From Sclerotinia nivalis (taxonomy: Eukaryota > Ascomycota > Leotiomycetes > Helotiales > Sclerotiniaceae): a stretch of DNA of 64,000 bases. The position numbers and the translations under genes are program-made. The notes under the pieces are model-generated. The model searched no databases. It saw nothing but the letters and a program-made list of their open reading frames with translations, and was not told the DNA's origin. This document shows, piece after piece, positions 11,092 to 22,899 of the stretch (its first letter is position 1; the number at the start of each line of letters is the position of its first letter). The stretch is taken from positions 990,001 to 1,054,000 of the forward strand of contig JAPEIS010000005.1 in the NCBI GenBank assembly GCA_029531795.1. The letters are read 5' to 3'.

Positions 11092-11699
11092 ATGATTACG
11101 AAATAATCAATTTGGTCAATTTGATCAATTTGATCAATTAATCGATCAAATTGAATTATATCATCAAAAACAATAGGAATCATCCGAAATTGATATCTAT
11201 ATATAATCAAAGCTTATACTTCATTTTAGATCAATCATTATTTTTTATAATCTTTCTTTATTATTACAAATCGATTCTCGATCTGGAGGGTATATTATAG
11301 ATAATCATATATAATCTAATTATATATATAATAGTTTATAGTCATTATATCCTTTATAATAATATTATTTTATTTATGATTATTATATTCTTTTTCATTA
11401 TAATTCAGACTTTTCTAAGTATTATCAATTTTTACAATTATCGATTCTAAATCTTATCGATTTCTATTAGTTAATCTAAATTTATCGATTACGATAATCC
11501 TCAATCCTTTTATGAAATACTAATTATCGAAGTTTAATCCAAAATAATATATATCGTTAAATAATTAGTATCCATTTTGTTTATATAAATCAACCCTTGA
11601 TCTATATAATCAAAGACAAATCATTCAATTCAATCATTTAACTCTATCACTTCAATATAACCATCTTCGCCCCGATCCCTTCAATGTACTCTGTGATCA

Positions 11700-12275
11700 T
11701 ACTATCTCGTGATACAATATTATTTTATTTAAACAAACATTTGTTTAATAAAGTTGAACAAATATTATATATATATTACAACTTCAGGATTTTATATATT
11801 GATAAATATATCGAAAATAAAAATTGGATCTTTAAATTCTTCATTTTTAATATTAGAAAGTTCCAATATAAGTTACTGATAAATAAAGAAAACAGATTTA
11901 ATATATTCTTGAAATTTAAATATTGTTTTTGATTAAATTAGAATTGAAAATAATTCTAGTAAGATTGATTGAATGATATTCGATATAATAACGAATTTTC
12001 TAAAACAATATTAAAAATTGAAGTATAATTATAGAATCTCTAATTTCGATCATATAACAATATAATACTAATAAAATCGAGGTTTAGATCTAAATCTAAA
12101 CCTGGATCTGAATCTAAATTTGAATCGAATCGATATATTGTTTATTGGTTATCAATATATTGCTAATCAAGGTTTCTAGGTTTTCTGGTATTGATTATTC
12201 GAAACAAAATTGGATTACCTTTCTTACTCAACAGTAGAATCTTTTGAAAAGTAGAATATATTATCACAATAAAAA
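11700..12275 (-). mobile_element. Gypsy family B 5' internal region, antisense fragment
   Basis: Collinear with 47300-47870, the start of gag plus 5' leader of the minus-strand family-B element, and in the same orientation. Shared landmarks include the hexanucleotide-like (GGATCT/GAATCT) run at 12085-12120 versus 47660-47715 and the stretch at 11770-11930 versus 47350-47515. Similarity fades at about 12257-12275, exactly where the LTR of that element starts (47861). There it abuts plus-strand family-B pol sequence. It therefore looks like an inverted head-to-head junction. The open frame at 11684-11932 on the plus strand is antisense to this and is not considered a gene. Confidence 0.65.
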
Positions 12276-12279
12276 TAGA

Positions 12280-14433
12280 TAGCTTAATATAAATTAATAA
12301 AGAATTCTGAATTTGAATTATTATTTTACAAAATCATAATATTTAATATAAACTATTATTATATAAATATTTACAATAAAGAAATATTATCTTAAGTTTA
12401 AATAATATCAAATCGATATTCTAATCATTATAAATCTATATAAAAAATTACTAATCGATATTAATCAAAATCGATATCAAAGAAGAAATTCTTATTATTA
12501 TTATTAATATTAATCCTAAAAAAAATATATTTCATTTTAAATATCAGATTAGATTTAAGTAATATCTATTGATTTCAAATTATTAATTTTATATTTTATA
12601 TAAAAGAAATTGAATCGAATATATACAAAATTATTTAATAAAATTATTTAAACAAATCAATAATAATATTAATTTTTCAAAAATAAGATTTTAAATATAT
12701 ATTATATAGAAAAGAAAATATTATTGATATATTAATCAAAATTTCATCAAAATTCTACGATTTGTTTATTATTGTTATCATCTAAAATATCTTTAAAAAA
12801 TAATAGAAATGAATATCAAGAAATTTTTAAATAATAAATCTTTTTTCAATAATAACAAAATAAAAATAAAAACTTTGTTTATAATTTCAAAATAAATTTT
12901 TTTTATTATATTATATTAATATATTTTTATTATAAAATTACAAAATAAAATTAATATTTAAAAAAGAACTTTTATATTTCAAAAAAAAAAATTTGTTTTC
13001 GTTCAAATTAAAAATATACAAATAAATCGACAATAATCTTTCTAAAAACTTTATTCGAAAATCAAAATTATATAATATTGTTTTATTGTTTTTTATTATT
13101 AAATCTAATATAGAAATTTGTATTTATTAAAATTATGATAAATTAAATAATATTATTATCAAAAATCGATATTTTTTTTTAATTATTCAAAAAAATCTTA
13201 AATACCTTTTATAATATAAAATCTGTATAAAACTAAAAATTATTATTATCTTTAATAAATTTTATATTACAAAAAATAATAAATAAAATATATTTTTATT
13301 ATTCGATTTTAATTATTTGAATTATTTATTATATATATATTTTTTATAATATATTAATATTATTTTAGCATTATATTAATTATATTTTATTTAATGAATT
13401 CGATAAATGTTATAGTATATATTCTTCAAACAAATAACAATATCAAAAATATATTTATAATATAATTTAGAAATTATAGAATATTGATTTACAAATCGAT
13501 ATTAATAAATACAAATTCGAAATAACTTCAATACAATATTCAAATTTAATAATTATAACTGAAAATATAAAAATAAATTAAAATAAAATCTTAATTATTA
13601 TTTTTTAAAAACAATTATTATTTATCAAAGATCTATAATAATTTCTTGATTTTACAAATTTCTATTAATGATTTATAAATGATTTTTCGAAGATTTGTTA
13701 TTTTTTAAACGATTTTTTACCAAAAAATATTTTATAAAAATAAAAATAAATATATAACTGTTTTCGAAAATCTCAAATTAATATTTATAATAATTTTAGT
13801 ATTTTTTTATTTTGTTTATAATAAGAAAACTATATTAAAAACAAATACTTCAAATTGAATTTCAAAAAAAGTTCTTTTTTAATATAATAATAATAATATT
13901 TTATAATCAATAATAATTTTTTTTAAATATTCAATAATTAAATATAATTACAAATTTATAATAAAGAATTATTGATTATTATTAAATTAATAAAAAAATA
14001 GTAATCAAAATTATAAAGATTTCAATAAGAATTCGAAATTTTGATTAATTATAAAAACTTAAAGTATTTTATATTAATAAATTTTTTGAATTAATAACAA
14101 ATATAATATTTTATTTATCAATAGATTCGATATAAATCTATATAGGGAATTTACAAATGAACTTTTATTAATTATACTAAATTAAATAATATTATTGATA
14201 AATTTATTGATATAATATATATTAAATCTAATATAATAAAACAATTGATATTAATAATCGAAAATCCTTTTATAATTAAATAATTAAAAGAATTCCGAAA
14301 GATTTTATATATTATTATATAAGATTGTTGTATTTATAATAATAAAATTTATTATTATAATTTTATTATTATAAAAAATTATAAATATCTTTTAGTAATA
14401 AATTGAAAGTATAAATCATATATAGAATATATT
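12280..14433 (+). pseudogene. B' pol, first piece (RT and RNase H)
   Basis: An extremely AT-mutated plus-strand reverse transcriptase/RNase H region recognised only by alignment. 13380-13500 matches the RT palm region of the B element (25465-25707, minus). 13600-13720 matches the region after RT. 13830-14060 matches the RNase H stretch (about 25000-25300, minus). Almost every frame is closed. The 24-base deletion at about 13415 removes the catalytic Asp-Asp. Confidence 0.65.
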
Positions 14434-14718
14434 TGTTACGATTACACAACAGTTTCGTCAAAACAAGAAACCTAAACGGAGGCGTTCTCATTTCGAATCA
14501 TCAGTGTAAAAACGTTATCGATCAATTTGGAATATTTAGTAAACAAGTTTCTTTATATTGTTTATAAAAGAATAGGAATAATAACGAATTATAAATATTC
14601 TGATATCTTTTTATTGATTGAATTTAAAAGTAATAGTTTATTTATGATTAGAAAGGGTAATGAAAAGTTTGGCTACTGTTTTACGACTAATTGATTCTTT
14701 GTTTATGTAATCTTAACA
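14434..14718 (+). repeat. 5' LTR of C
   Basis: 285 bases, TGTTACGATT to AATCTTAACA. Same length as the 3' LTR and the two solo copies. Confidence 0.92.
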
Positions 14719-14801
14719 ATTTTTAATAATTCTTTTCATTCATTTGAAAAGCAATTCGTCAATTAGTTATCGGTACTTTAATGTAACTCTATCAGATAAT
14801 A

Positions 14802-16000
14802 ATGGTTAGAATAAGAAATACTCCAGATCGTTTGACCAATTCAAATACTTCTCAAAGTCGAAATAATGCTTCCAGAACCTTTAATAGGATCGAAGGCGAG
14901 ATGTCTGTATTTAGTCGTCAATCCATTATATAATTGGAATTAGATCTGATGTAAAGATTTGAAAATGTATAAAAGGAGTTCGATGTTTTCAAGTAAGCAA
15001 ATCAATAAAAAATCGAAGAGACTTTTGTTTATTTTATATAGGAAAAGATATCTAATTTATTATTAGTGATCATTAGAGGAACAAAGATGATGTTTAATTT
15101 TATTTATATTTCTTTAAGAAAACCTTTAAAACTTTAAAAATTGTTATTTTATAAAGATCTTAATATTGAAGAAACAAAGGATTTCTTTTTTTAAATTGAA
15201 TTTATATTTCGAAATAATGATAAATATTATTTCTTAATTAATCAAAAGAAAATAGATTATATTATTCAATATTTTTAATAATAATTATTTACAATTTGAT
15301 ATCGATATGAAACTTTTATATTGAATTTTAATATATTATAGGAAGAATTCAAAGAATATATATACGATCCGATATTAAATAAAGGTAATCGATAATGATA
15401 TACTATATAACAAATTATTAATACTAAACAATAATCTAATTAAAATATAAACAGTTTTATAATATATCTCGATAATCTAGAGAAGGAAATCGAATCTAAA
15501 ATGGATAATATTTATAAAGAATGATTTTTATGAAGCTTATTTCCTTATATTATTAAATGAATTTCAGAATCTATTTAGCAATTTGAAAATCGAAACGATT
15601 TAATCAAGCAAGTATATTATTTCGAGAATATAGATAAAATATACCATTTATAAGATGTAAACGATCCGCTTTATAATCGAAGATAAGGCAATATATCTAT
15701 ATTATCAAATTTATCTTTTAATCGTTCTCAAAATGAATCATCTAAACAGCAAAATAATATATCGTCAATAATCGAGGTATAATCGTAATAGTATTCTAAA
15801 TCTCTTTTAAAGGAAAAACCCAATAAAGAAAATCAGAAAAATGATTATAGACAAAGAGATTTAATTTGTTTTCATTATCAATAAAAGGGCTATTATACAA
15901 ATGAATATATTAATCCGTCTGTATATTGATAATATAAAGGAGATTATCAATCTTATATTTGTTCTATATATTCTTAAAAGAAAAAGAATTAGGGAAACGA
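14802..16000 (+). pseudogene. C gag, RIP-decayed
   Basis: Structural (capsid/nucleocapsid) protein remnant. A start at 14802 opens a 45-codon stretch beginning [14 protein letters not shown] that ends in a TAA. The rest is followed only through stops. A CCHC zinc knuckle is still legible at about 15859-15910 (CFHYQ*KGYYTNEY, with second Cys and the His and last Cys changed to Tyr). A second cysteine-rich segment follows at about 15930-15975. Non-functional. Confidence 0.65.
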
Positions 16001-16059
16001 TTAAATTTAATAATAATTTTAATCGTTTCGATAATTCTGGATTTTCAATAAAAGGGATA

Positions 16060-19000
16060 TACTATTTTAGTTATTGAAGTAATCTTTCAAATTAATAATA
16101 TTTCGATAAAACTTTACTGTTTTATTGATTTTGATGTGTAAGCTAATATTATTCAATAAAACAAGTATATTGAATAGAATTGGATTTCTAATCTCAAAAA
16201 AGGTATTTCATTAGTATTCGTTAATGGGATTAGTATACCTTTATATAATAATTATCAAATTATTATCGAAGTATTAAATGATTTTAAAGAAAAAAGAATT
16301 TATATTTATCGATTTATTATTGTTACTTTGGATTTATCGGAAATCAATATTATTTTAGAATTGTTATAATTTTAAATTGTAAATCCAGATATTAATTGAA
16401 GATCAATTATTCTTTATTTTTGTTTTATATTGTATAATATGGAAATAATAATAGTAAAAGAATTATATCGAAATATAAAAACTAGAGTTACAATTTGTAT
16501 ATTTTTATCTGAAATTAATTCTATTATACAATTTTCATTTAAAACCCAAAATATTTTAATATTAATACCTTTAAAAATACTTTTCGAATACAAAGAATAT
16601 AAATAGATTTTTTCTAAAGATAAAAGCAGTTTGTTTTCCGATCATTATCCAATGAAACATTGTATTAATCTTGAATCTGGAACTACTTCATTTTGAAAGC
16701 CAATATATACTTTATCAAAACAAAAATTAATTGTTTTATAATAATACCTTGATAAATATCAAAAGAAAAATTAGATCCATTATTCAATTAGCTCTACTAA
16801 TGTATCGATTATATTTGTATTAAAGAAAGATAATGATTATCGATTATATATTGATTATTATGATCTTAATAAAATTACAAAAAAGGATCGTATATCTTTA
16901 TCTTTAATTAATGAATCTTTAGATCATTTAAAATAAGAGATCTTTTTTACAAAACTCGATTTGAAAGATATTTATTATCGAGTATATATATAGAAAGATA
17001 ATAAATAAAAGATGACTTTCTACATTCGATATAGTTAATTTGAATATTTAGTTATACCTTTTAATTTGACGAATACTTTTACAATCTTTTAAATTTATAT
17101 TAATTAAATATTCATTGATTTTACAAATAGCATTTGTATTATATATTTAGACGATATTTTTATTTATTCTAAAAATAAGGAAATATATATTATCGATATT
17201 TACAAGGTTTTTGTTAGATTGATTGAATATAAATTTTATACGAAATTGAAGAAATATATATTTTATATATATAAGTCAAGTTTTTAGGTTTTATTATATC
17301 AGGAAAAGACGTTACTATAGAATCAAACCGAATTCAAATAATTATAAAATAATCAAAACCAAAATCACTTTATAATATCTAGGTTTTCCTAAGCTTTGTA
17401 AATTTCTATTATCGATTTATCGCTGGATATTCATAAATGATTTATAATTTAATTGATTTATTAAAAGATATCAAAAAAGGAAAAATTGTATTAGAATTTA
17501 AATAAATTAAAAAGGTTCAAAAAGCTTTTGATAATTTAAAAAAAGTATTTATTATTATATCAATATTCAAATATTTCGAACCAGTATTCTGAATCTTATT
17601 CAAAACAGATATTTCTAGATTTGCTTTAGGATATATACTTTTTTAATTGTTTTTTGAAGATCTAAATGATCCTATTGTTTTTTGATAATATTCTGTTGTT
17701 TTTTATTTAAGAAAACTCATTTCAATTGAATAAAGATATTTTATATATAATCAAAAACTTTTAGTTATTTATATAGTTTTCATTCAATAATGGTATTATA
17801 TCGTAAGTAGTTAGTATATAATTGTAATCAAAACAAATTATAATAATCTTTAATATTTTATAAAAACAAAGCAATTTAATAGATAATAAACTGAAGTTTT
17901 AATTGTTTACGATTTCATAATTATATATAGATCCAGAAAATTGAATCCTATTGATAATCCGTCAAGAAGATCTGATTATATTAAAGATATAAATAAAATC
18001 AATGAAATATTATCTATATTAAAAAACAAATTAAAGAATATTATAATAATTGCTGTACTTTTTTATTTATCTACAATAGAAATAGAATCTTTGAGAAATA
18101 TAATAGGCTTTTTTCAAAAGAATAAATATAGTTTACCTCTTCGTAATTCAAGAAAATCATTGATGGAAACTGATTGCAAATAATCGTTACCACATCGATT
18201 AGCTTATATATTGATAACTGATAAAACAGTATTCGAATCAATATCTGAGTTAATAAAAAATACTTTATTACAGTTTCAAAAGAATAATGATTTTATAAAG
18301 AATAAAAAGTATCTGAAATTTAAAAGTAATTCTATTAGAGATATTGTATTTTAGCAAATCGATACCGATGATTTGTTCAAATATAATAAATATACCTTTA
18401 TACTATTAGATAATATTGTGAAAGCAGAAATCTTACAAATTCATTATAATAATCCTATAGAGGGTTATTGGGGTATTAAGAAAATATAGAAAATCTTGAA
18501 AAGCAAGTATTTCTAGTATAATATAATGAAAGATGTAAAAAGGCATATATGAATATATATTATCTATCAACGAATAATTGTAAAACGATATCGGCTTTAC
18601 AATAAATTACAAACTCTATCATTTCCTTTAGATTTTTGAAAAAAAATAACAATGGATTTTGTTACAGATTTATCCTTTTCTAAAATAGATAAATATATAT
18701 ACAATATTATATTTATAGTTATCAACAAATATACAAAACTCGCTTGATACATTCCAGTTAATAAAACAATAACTTTACTAAAACTAACAGAAATTCTATT
18801 TCGATATATTTTTAAAGATTTTGATACACCGAAAGAAATAATATCTAACAAAGGACCACAATTTGCAAATAAATTTTAAAACAATTTAATATTTTATTTA
18901 AGAATTCACTGTAAATTATCCATTACATTTTATCTACAAATTAATGATCAAACAAAATATCAAAATCAAAATTTAATTCATTATATTATTTATTATACAA

Positions 19001-19720
19001 ATTGGAGATAGAACGATTGAGTTGTATTACTATCCCTAGCAAAATTCACATATAATACAATATAGTATAATATAATTAAAAAAGCATCTTTCAAAATAAT
19101 ATAAAGATATCTATCTACTTTCAACTATATTGACGAAAATACCAATATCAAAGGGAAAGTATTAGTTATAAAAGAATATATTGAATCATTGAATCAAGAA
19201 AAAACAAAATTAATAAAGATTTGGGAAAAGTTTATAAAAAAAAATCAAAGAATAATAAGAAGGATTTATTCTAGCGATTTTATATCGATAATAAAATTAT
19301 ATTCAATATCAAAAACATTAAACAATTATAATCCAAAAAGAAATTTTCTGATTGCTTTATAAATCCCTTTATTATCATCAATATTATAAGTAATAAACAA
19401 GTATATAAACTAATGTTTTTATTATTATACAAAATATATAATATCTTTCATATTTCTTTACTAAAATTGTAATATCAATATAATAATATCATTGATCCTC
19501 TATTTCCTGAAAAAATTGATAGATATATAGAATATAAAGTTGAAAAGATATTAGTATATAGAAAAAAAGAATAAAGAATATAATATTTAGTACAATAAAA
19601 AGACTATCAATTAATAAAAAATACTTGGGAAGCTTTACAAAATTTAATATATATCAAAAGGCAATTGGAAAACTATAAAAAGGAAAATATATCATCAATA
19701 TAATAAAAGTAAAGAATTAA
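16060..19720 (+). pseudogene. C pol (protease, RT, RNase H, integrase, chromodomain), RIP-decayed
   Basis: Domains in order: protease near 16117-16150 (CFIDFDVQANII, where chromoviruses have DSGAQANVI); RT about 16630-17330, with fingers motif near 16850-16890 and catalytic IIYLDDIFIYS at about 17140-17175; RNase H about 17580-17930; linker NPIDNPSRRSDY at 17943, the classical 'NPADxxSR' joint; integrase about 18400-19270, with MDFVTDLPFS-like first Asp (about 18655), an Asp near 18850 and a degenerate Glu; chromodomain 19535-19690 (YKVEKILVYRKKE ... KNTWEALQNL). The 80-codon open stretch at 17941-18183 is part of this reading frame, not a separate gene. Dozens of in-frame stops. The chromodomain would have tethered integration to methylated histone H3 chromatin in the live element. 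Confidence 0.85.
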
Positions 19721-20249
19721 AAAGTAATATAATTGAAATACATTGTAAAATCAAAAAAGATTAAAGAAAATCATATTCGTTTTATTGAAATATTGATATT
19801 TAAAAACGTTCATTTATTTTATTCATTATTTCGAAAATCTTTTAATATATTAATTTTTCTTTATTATTTAATATTCACATTTTTTCCATTTCCTTATCTT
19901 TATTTTCAATAAACTATCCTCTTTAATATTATCAGAATTTTCATTAGTATCTAGTTTAGTCGATTAATAAAATATATATTTAATACATTTCTCAACGATA
20001 GGATTATAATATATAATCTACGATATTTATATATCAGAAAGAGAGTTATCTACGATTCGAAGTTTTGGTCCGACAAATTCATTAACGATTAATCATCAAT
20101 CAATAAAGATTTATTATATTTATTGTTTGAAAACAAAAGCTCTTTTATATAAATCATACTCATTTAGAATATTATTCATAATATCAGAACTGGAAAAATT
20201 TAACAAATCTTTATTTTCAATTGCTTTTTTGTTTATTATTAATATATTT

Positions 20250-21491
20250 GATTTTATTAAAAAAAAACAAATGCTTTTTGACGCTTTGTTGATGATACTA
20301 TATTTGGTTTTGGAATAGTATTCAATATATCAAAGCTTTTTAAAGACGAAAAAGATATATTGATTACAACAAAAGTTTTAGTTTTCTTCTTTTTGGACTT
20401 TTTAAAAACCAAAAGTTTTCTATTGTTAATTAGTTTAATATCTTCATTATTATTATCAAAAGATTCAATAGATTCTAATATCTTTCTTTTTGTAAAAACC
20501 AATTTGCGAATTTCTTCAATCTTCTTTGTTTTAAAAATAGAAAGTAAAACTATCCACTTCTTTTTTATTATATGATCACTAATATTCTATATACCCTTTG
20601 TTTTGCCTTTGATACTTTTGCAACTTACTCGTTTTGCCAAAATATAAAAGAATTTCGATGATTTGGATTGAACAGAAGTAGTATCAAAATTATCCTTTTT
20701 ATTAAAGGTATCTTTCAATTTAATCTCACTTGTTAATTTATCCACAGAATTTTGCTTTAGCTAATGGAAAATTAGTCAAAAACATTTATAAATATTATAA
20801 ATATACCAACGAAATATCGAAACAAATCTACACCAGTTTCGAATAACTTCACCCCTTTCTTCATTTGTATATTCAATGTTAATACAACCTCTTTCGTATT
20901 CCGAAGTTCATATTTTAAATCATGCTTCTTTTGTTTGCGAAAAAAAACTTCTACTTTTCGAGTAAAATTAAACTGACGATTATTTAAACTTCTTCGAACT
21001 GTCATTTCTTCTGGAGAATCTGCTGAAGCTGCTTTCCATTCATAATATAACTATAATATTTGATTTATAATAGAATGAAATACTTCTAATAATACATTAC
21101 AAGTTTTCTTTTTTCGGATGTATTCGGTATATAATAAATCGATTTCTTTGGAAAAGAAACATTCCTTATTGATTATCTTTTTATCTGATAGAACTTTTCT
21201 GCTATTGTAATTGGTTATACATTTAATATAGTAAAGACAAATTGATTATATAAGTTGTAGAGGTAAACAAATAGATCGCATTATTAATTCGGGGGTTTAA
21301 TGAAAGGTATTAAAGAATTTGATAGTATTATTGCAATATCAATAAAAGAGTTGCAAAAAATTGATATAAAGAATTAAAAGGTTTATAATACTCTAATAAA
21401 ACAAGCTATATATTGTTATTGTTTATGTTTTGTTTGTGTTTATTTGTTATACAAAAGATCAAATATTATATTCATATTGTTGTTCGACGGC
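20250..21491 (-). pseudogene. Antisense reading frame between pol and 3' LTR of C, unrecognised
   Basis: Reading the minus strand from an ATG near 21491 down to about 20250 gives long stretches with coding character, interrupted mainly by TAG/TAA (former Gln) and a few frame changes. The clearest block, about 21220-20772, runs for some 150 codons with only one stop. It includes EWKAASADSPEEMTVRRSL and NRQFNFTRKVEVFFRKQKK, is highly charged and helix-prone, and ends at a stop at 20772. A second open block (20257-20502) is very lysine-rich (KKSKKKKTKTF). I know no domain that fits. It lies wholly inside element C, downstream of the chromodomain. Extra antisense ORFs have been reported in some fungal LTR retrotransposons (my recollection is of Boty-type elements), so an element-borne accessory gene is the leading reading; a captured host gene is the alternative. 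Confidence 0.5.
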
Positions 21492-21578
21492 ATTTTGTAT
21501 CTAACAAATGATTTAAGAATGGAAAACGATTTAAAAACTAATAGACTTCTCAGGAACGAAGCCTTGAAGGGAAAGCTT

Positions 21579-21863
21579 TATTACAATCATACAACAGTTT
21601 CGTCAAAACAAGAAATCTAAATGGAGGCGTTTTTATTTCGAATCATCAATATAAAAATGTTATCGATCAATTTGGAATGTTTAATAAACAAACTTCTTTG
21701 TATTACTTATAAAAGAACAGAAATGATAACGAATTATAATTGTTCTGATATCTCTTTATTGATTGAACTTAAAAGTAATAGCTTATTCATAATTAGAAAG
21801 GGTAATGAAAAGTTTGGCTACTGTTTTACGACTAATTGATTCTTTACCTATATGATCTTAACA
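21579..21863 (+). repeat. 3' LTR of C
   Basis: 285 bases, TATTACAATC (ancestral TGTTAC inferred) to GATCTTAACA. It contains a 72-codon open frame (21621-21839) that is also free of stops in the other three copies; see findings. Confidence 0.92.
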
Positions 21864-22750
21864 ATTCTTAACAATATTTATTCAAATCAACTAATTATTC
21901 TAATTATATTAAGATTATCGATCTTATTTTCCGAAACTATTAATAATTGTTTATAGATTAATTAAAATAAAACATTTTATAAATATAAAATCTTTAATAA
22001 CAAAAGAATTAATTAATATTTTTATTAATTAGATTTATATTCTATATAATCTATCAAATAATATCATTTTAAATTATAAAATCAAATTTGTATCAAAATT
22101 CTAAATACAATTTTTTAAAAATTACAAATAATCTTTAAATATAATTCAATTTTTCATTTACAAATTGATAATTAAACAAAACAAATTAATTCAATTTTAA
22201 AACAATATCTATATATATTTATAAACTTTTATTAAAATAATTAAATAAAATAATTACTTTTAATAGAATTCGCTCTTAATAATTTAATCTTTGAAATTAT
22301 AAATTGTTTTCGATTCTTTACAAATTATAATTTCAATCTATATATAAATATAAAATCTAATAAACCTTATTTATCAAATATAATATTTATTCAAAAATAT
22401 AAATTCTTTAAGAAAAATAAAATAACTAATAAAATAAAATATTTTTTAAATCAATTTTGAACATTTGTAAAATAATCAATTACAATTTATAAGAAATATA
22501 TAAATCAAAATCGATCGAATTTTTTATATTATATAAAAAATAAAAAATATATATAAATACAAAAAATATAAAAACTTTCTATAAAATAAAGAAATTCGAT
22601 AATAAATAAATCAATTTATATAAAATAATAAAGGTTTATTTATATTTTTGTTTGATCAAATTACTAAAGAATATTTAGATCTTTTTTGTATTTTATTATT
22701 CATTATTAATATCAATATATACAATATTTTATTTTCTAAAACAATGAATA
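21864..22750 (+). pseudogene. B' pol, second piece (integrase core)
   Basis: About 21990-22110 aligns with the integrase core of A (44380-44490) and of B (about 24080-24180, minus), including the segment before the second catalytic Asp. 22530-22745 aligns with the post-integrase region of A (44920-45140). About 250 bases present in B between RNase H and integrase are missing here, beside the C insertion. It ends with GAATA (22746-22750), one copy of the target duplication of element B. Confidence 0.65.
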
Positions 22751-22896
22751 TATTATAGTGGTAGTAGGGTGCTTTAAGATATGATGATATTCTACGAAAA
22801 AGGAAGAAGGTACTAGAAAGAGTGTCGACTATATAGGGGATGGGTGTCTTAGACAATTATACAGATTAGTTAGGAACGGATTATGAATCTATAATA
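22751..22896 (-). repeat. 3' LTR of B
   Basis: 146 bases on the plus strand from TATTATAGTGG to GAATCTATAATA; same length as 47861-48006. It is less mutated in its middle than the surrounding sequence (GTGTCGACTATATAGGGGAT). Confidence 0.88.
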
Positions 22897-22899
22897 ATA

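Larger units (their letters stand above)
14434..21863 (+). mobile_element. Chromovirus C (Ty3/Gypsy), full length with both LTRs
   Basis: A 7,430-base element with two 285-base LTRs (14434-14718 and 21579-21863), gag, pol (protease, RT, RNase H, integrase, chromodomain) on the plus strand, and an extra 1.8 kb with antisense coding potential between the chromodomain and the 3' LTR. A purine-rich stretch GAAGGGAAAG just before the 3' LTR would serve as polypurine tract. Flanks are ATATT on the left and ATTCT on the right, not a clean duplication; comparison with B shows about 250 bases of the host B' element are lost beside the insertion. All main frames are closed by RIP-type stops. Confidence 0.87.

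Noticed and set aside
11684..11932. 82-codon plus-strand ORF
   Set aside because: It is antisense to the family-B gag/leader region and AT-rich by chance.
17941..18183. 80-codon ORF as an independent gene
   Set aside because: It is the RNase H/integrase linker of the C polyprotein (NPIDNPSRRSDY).
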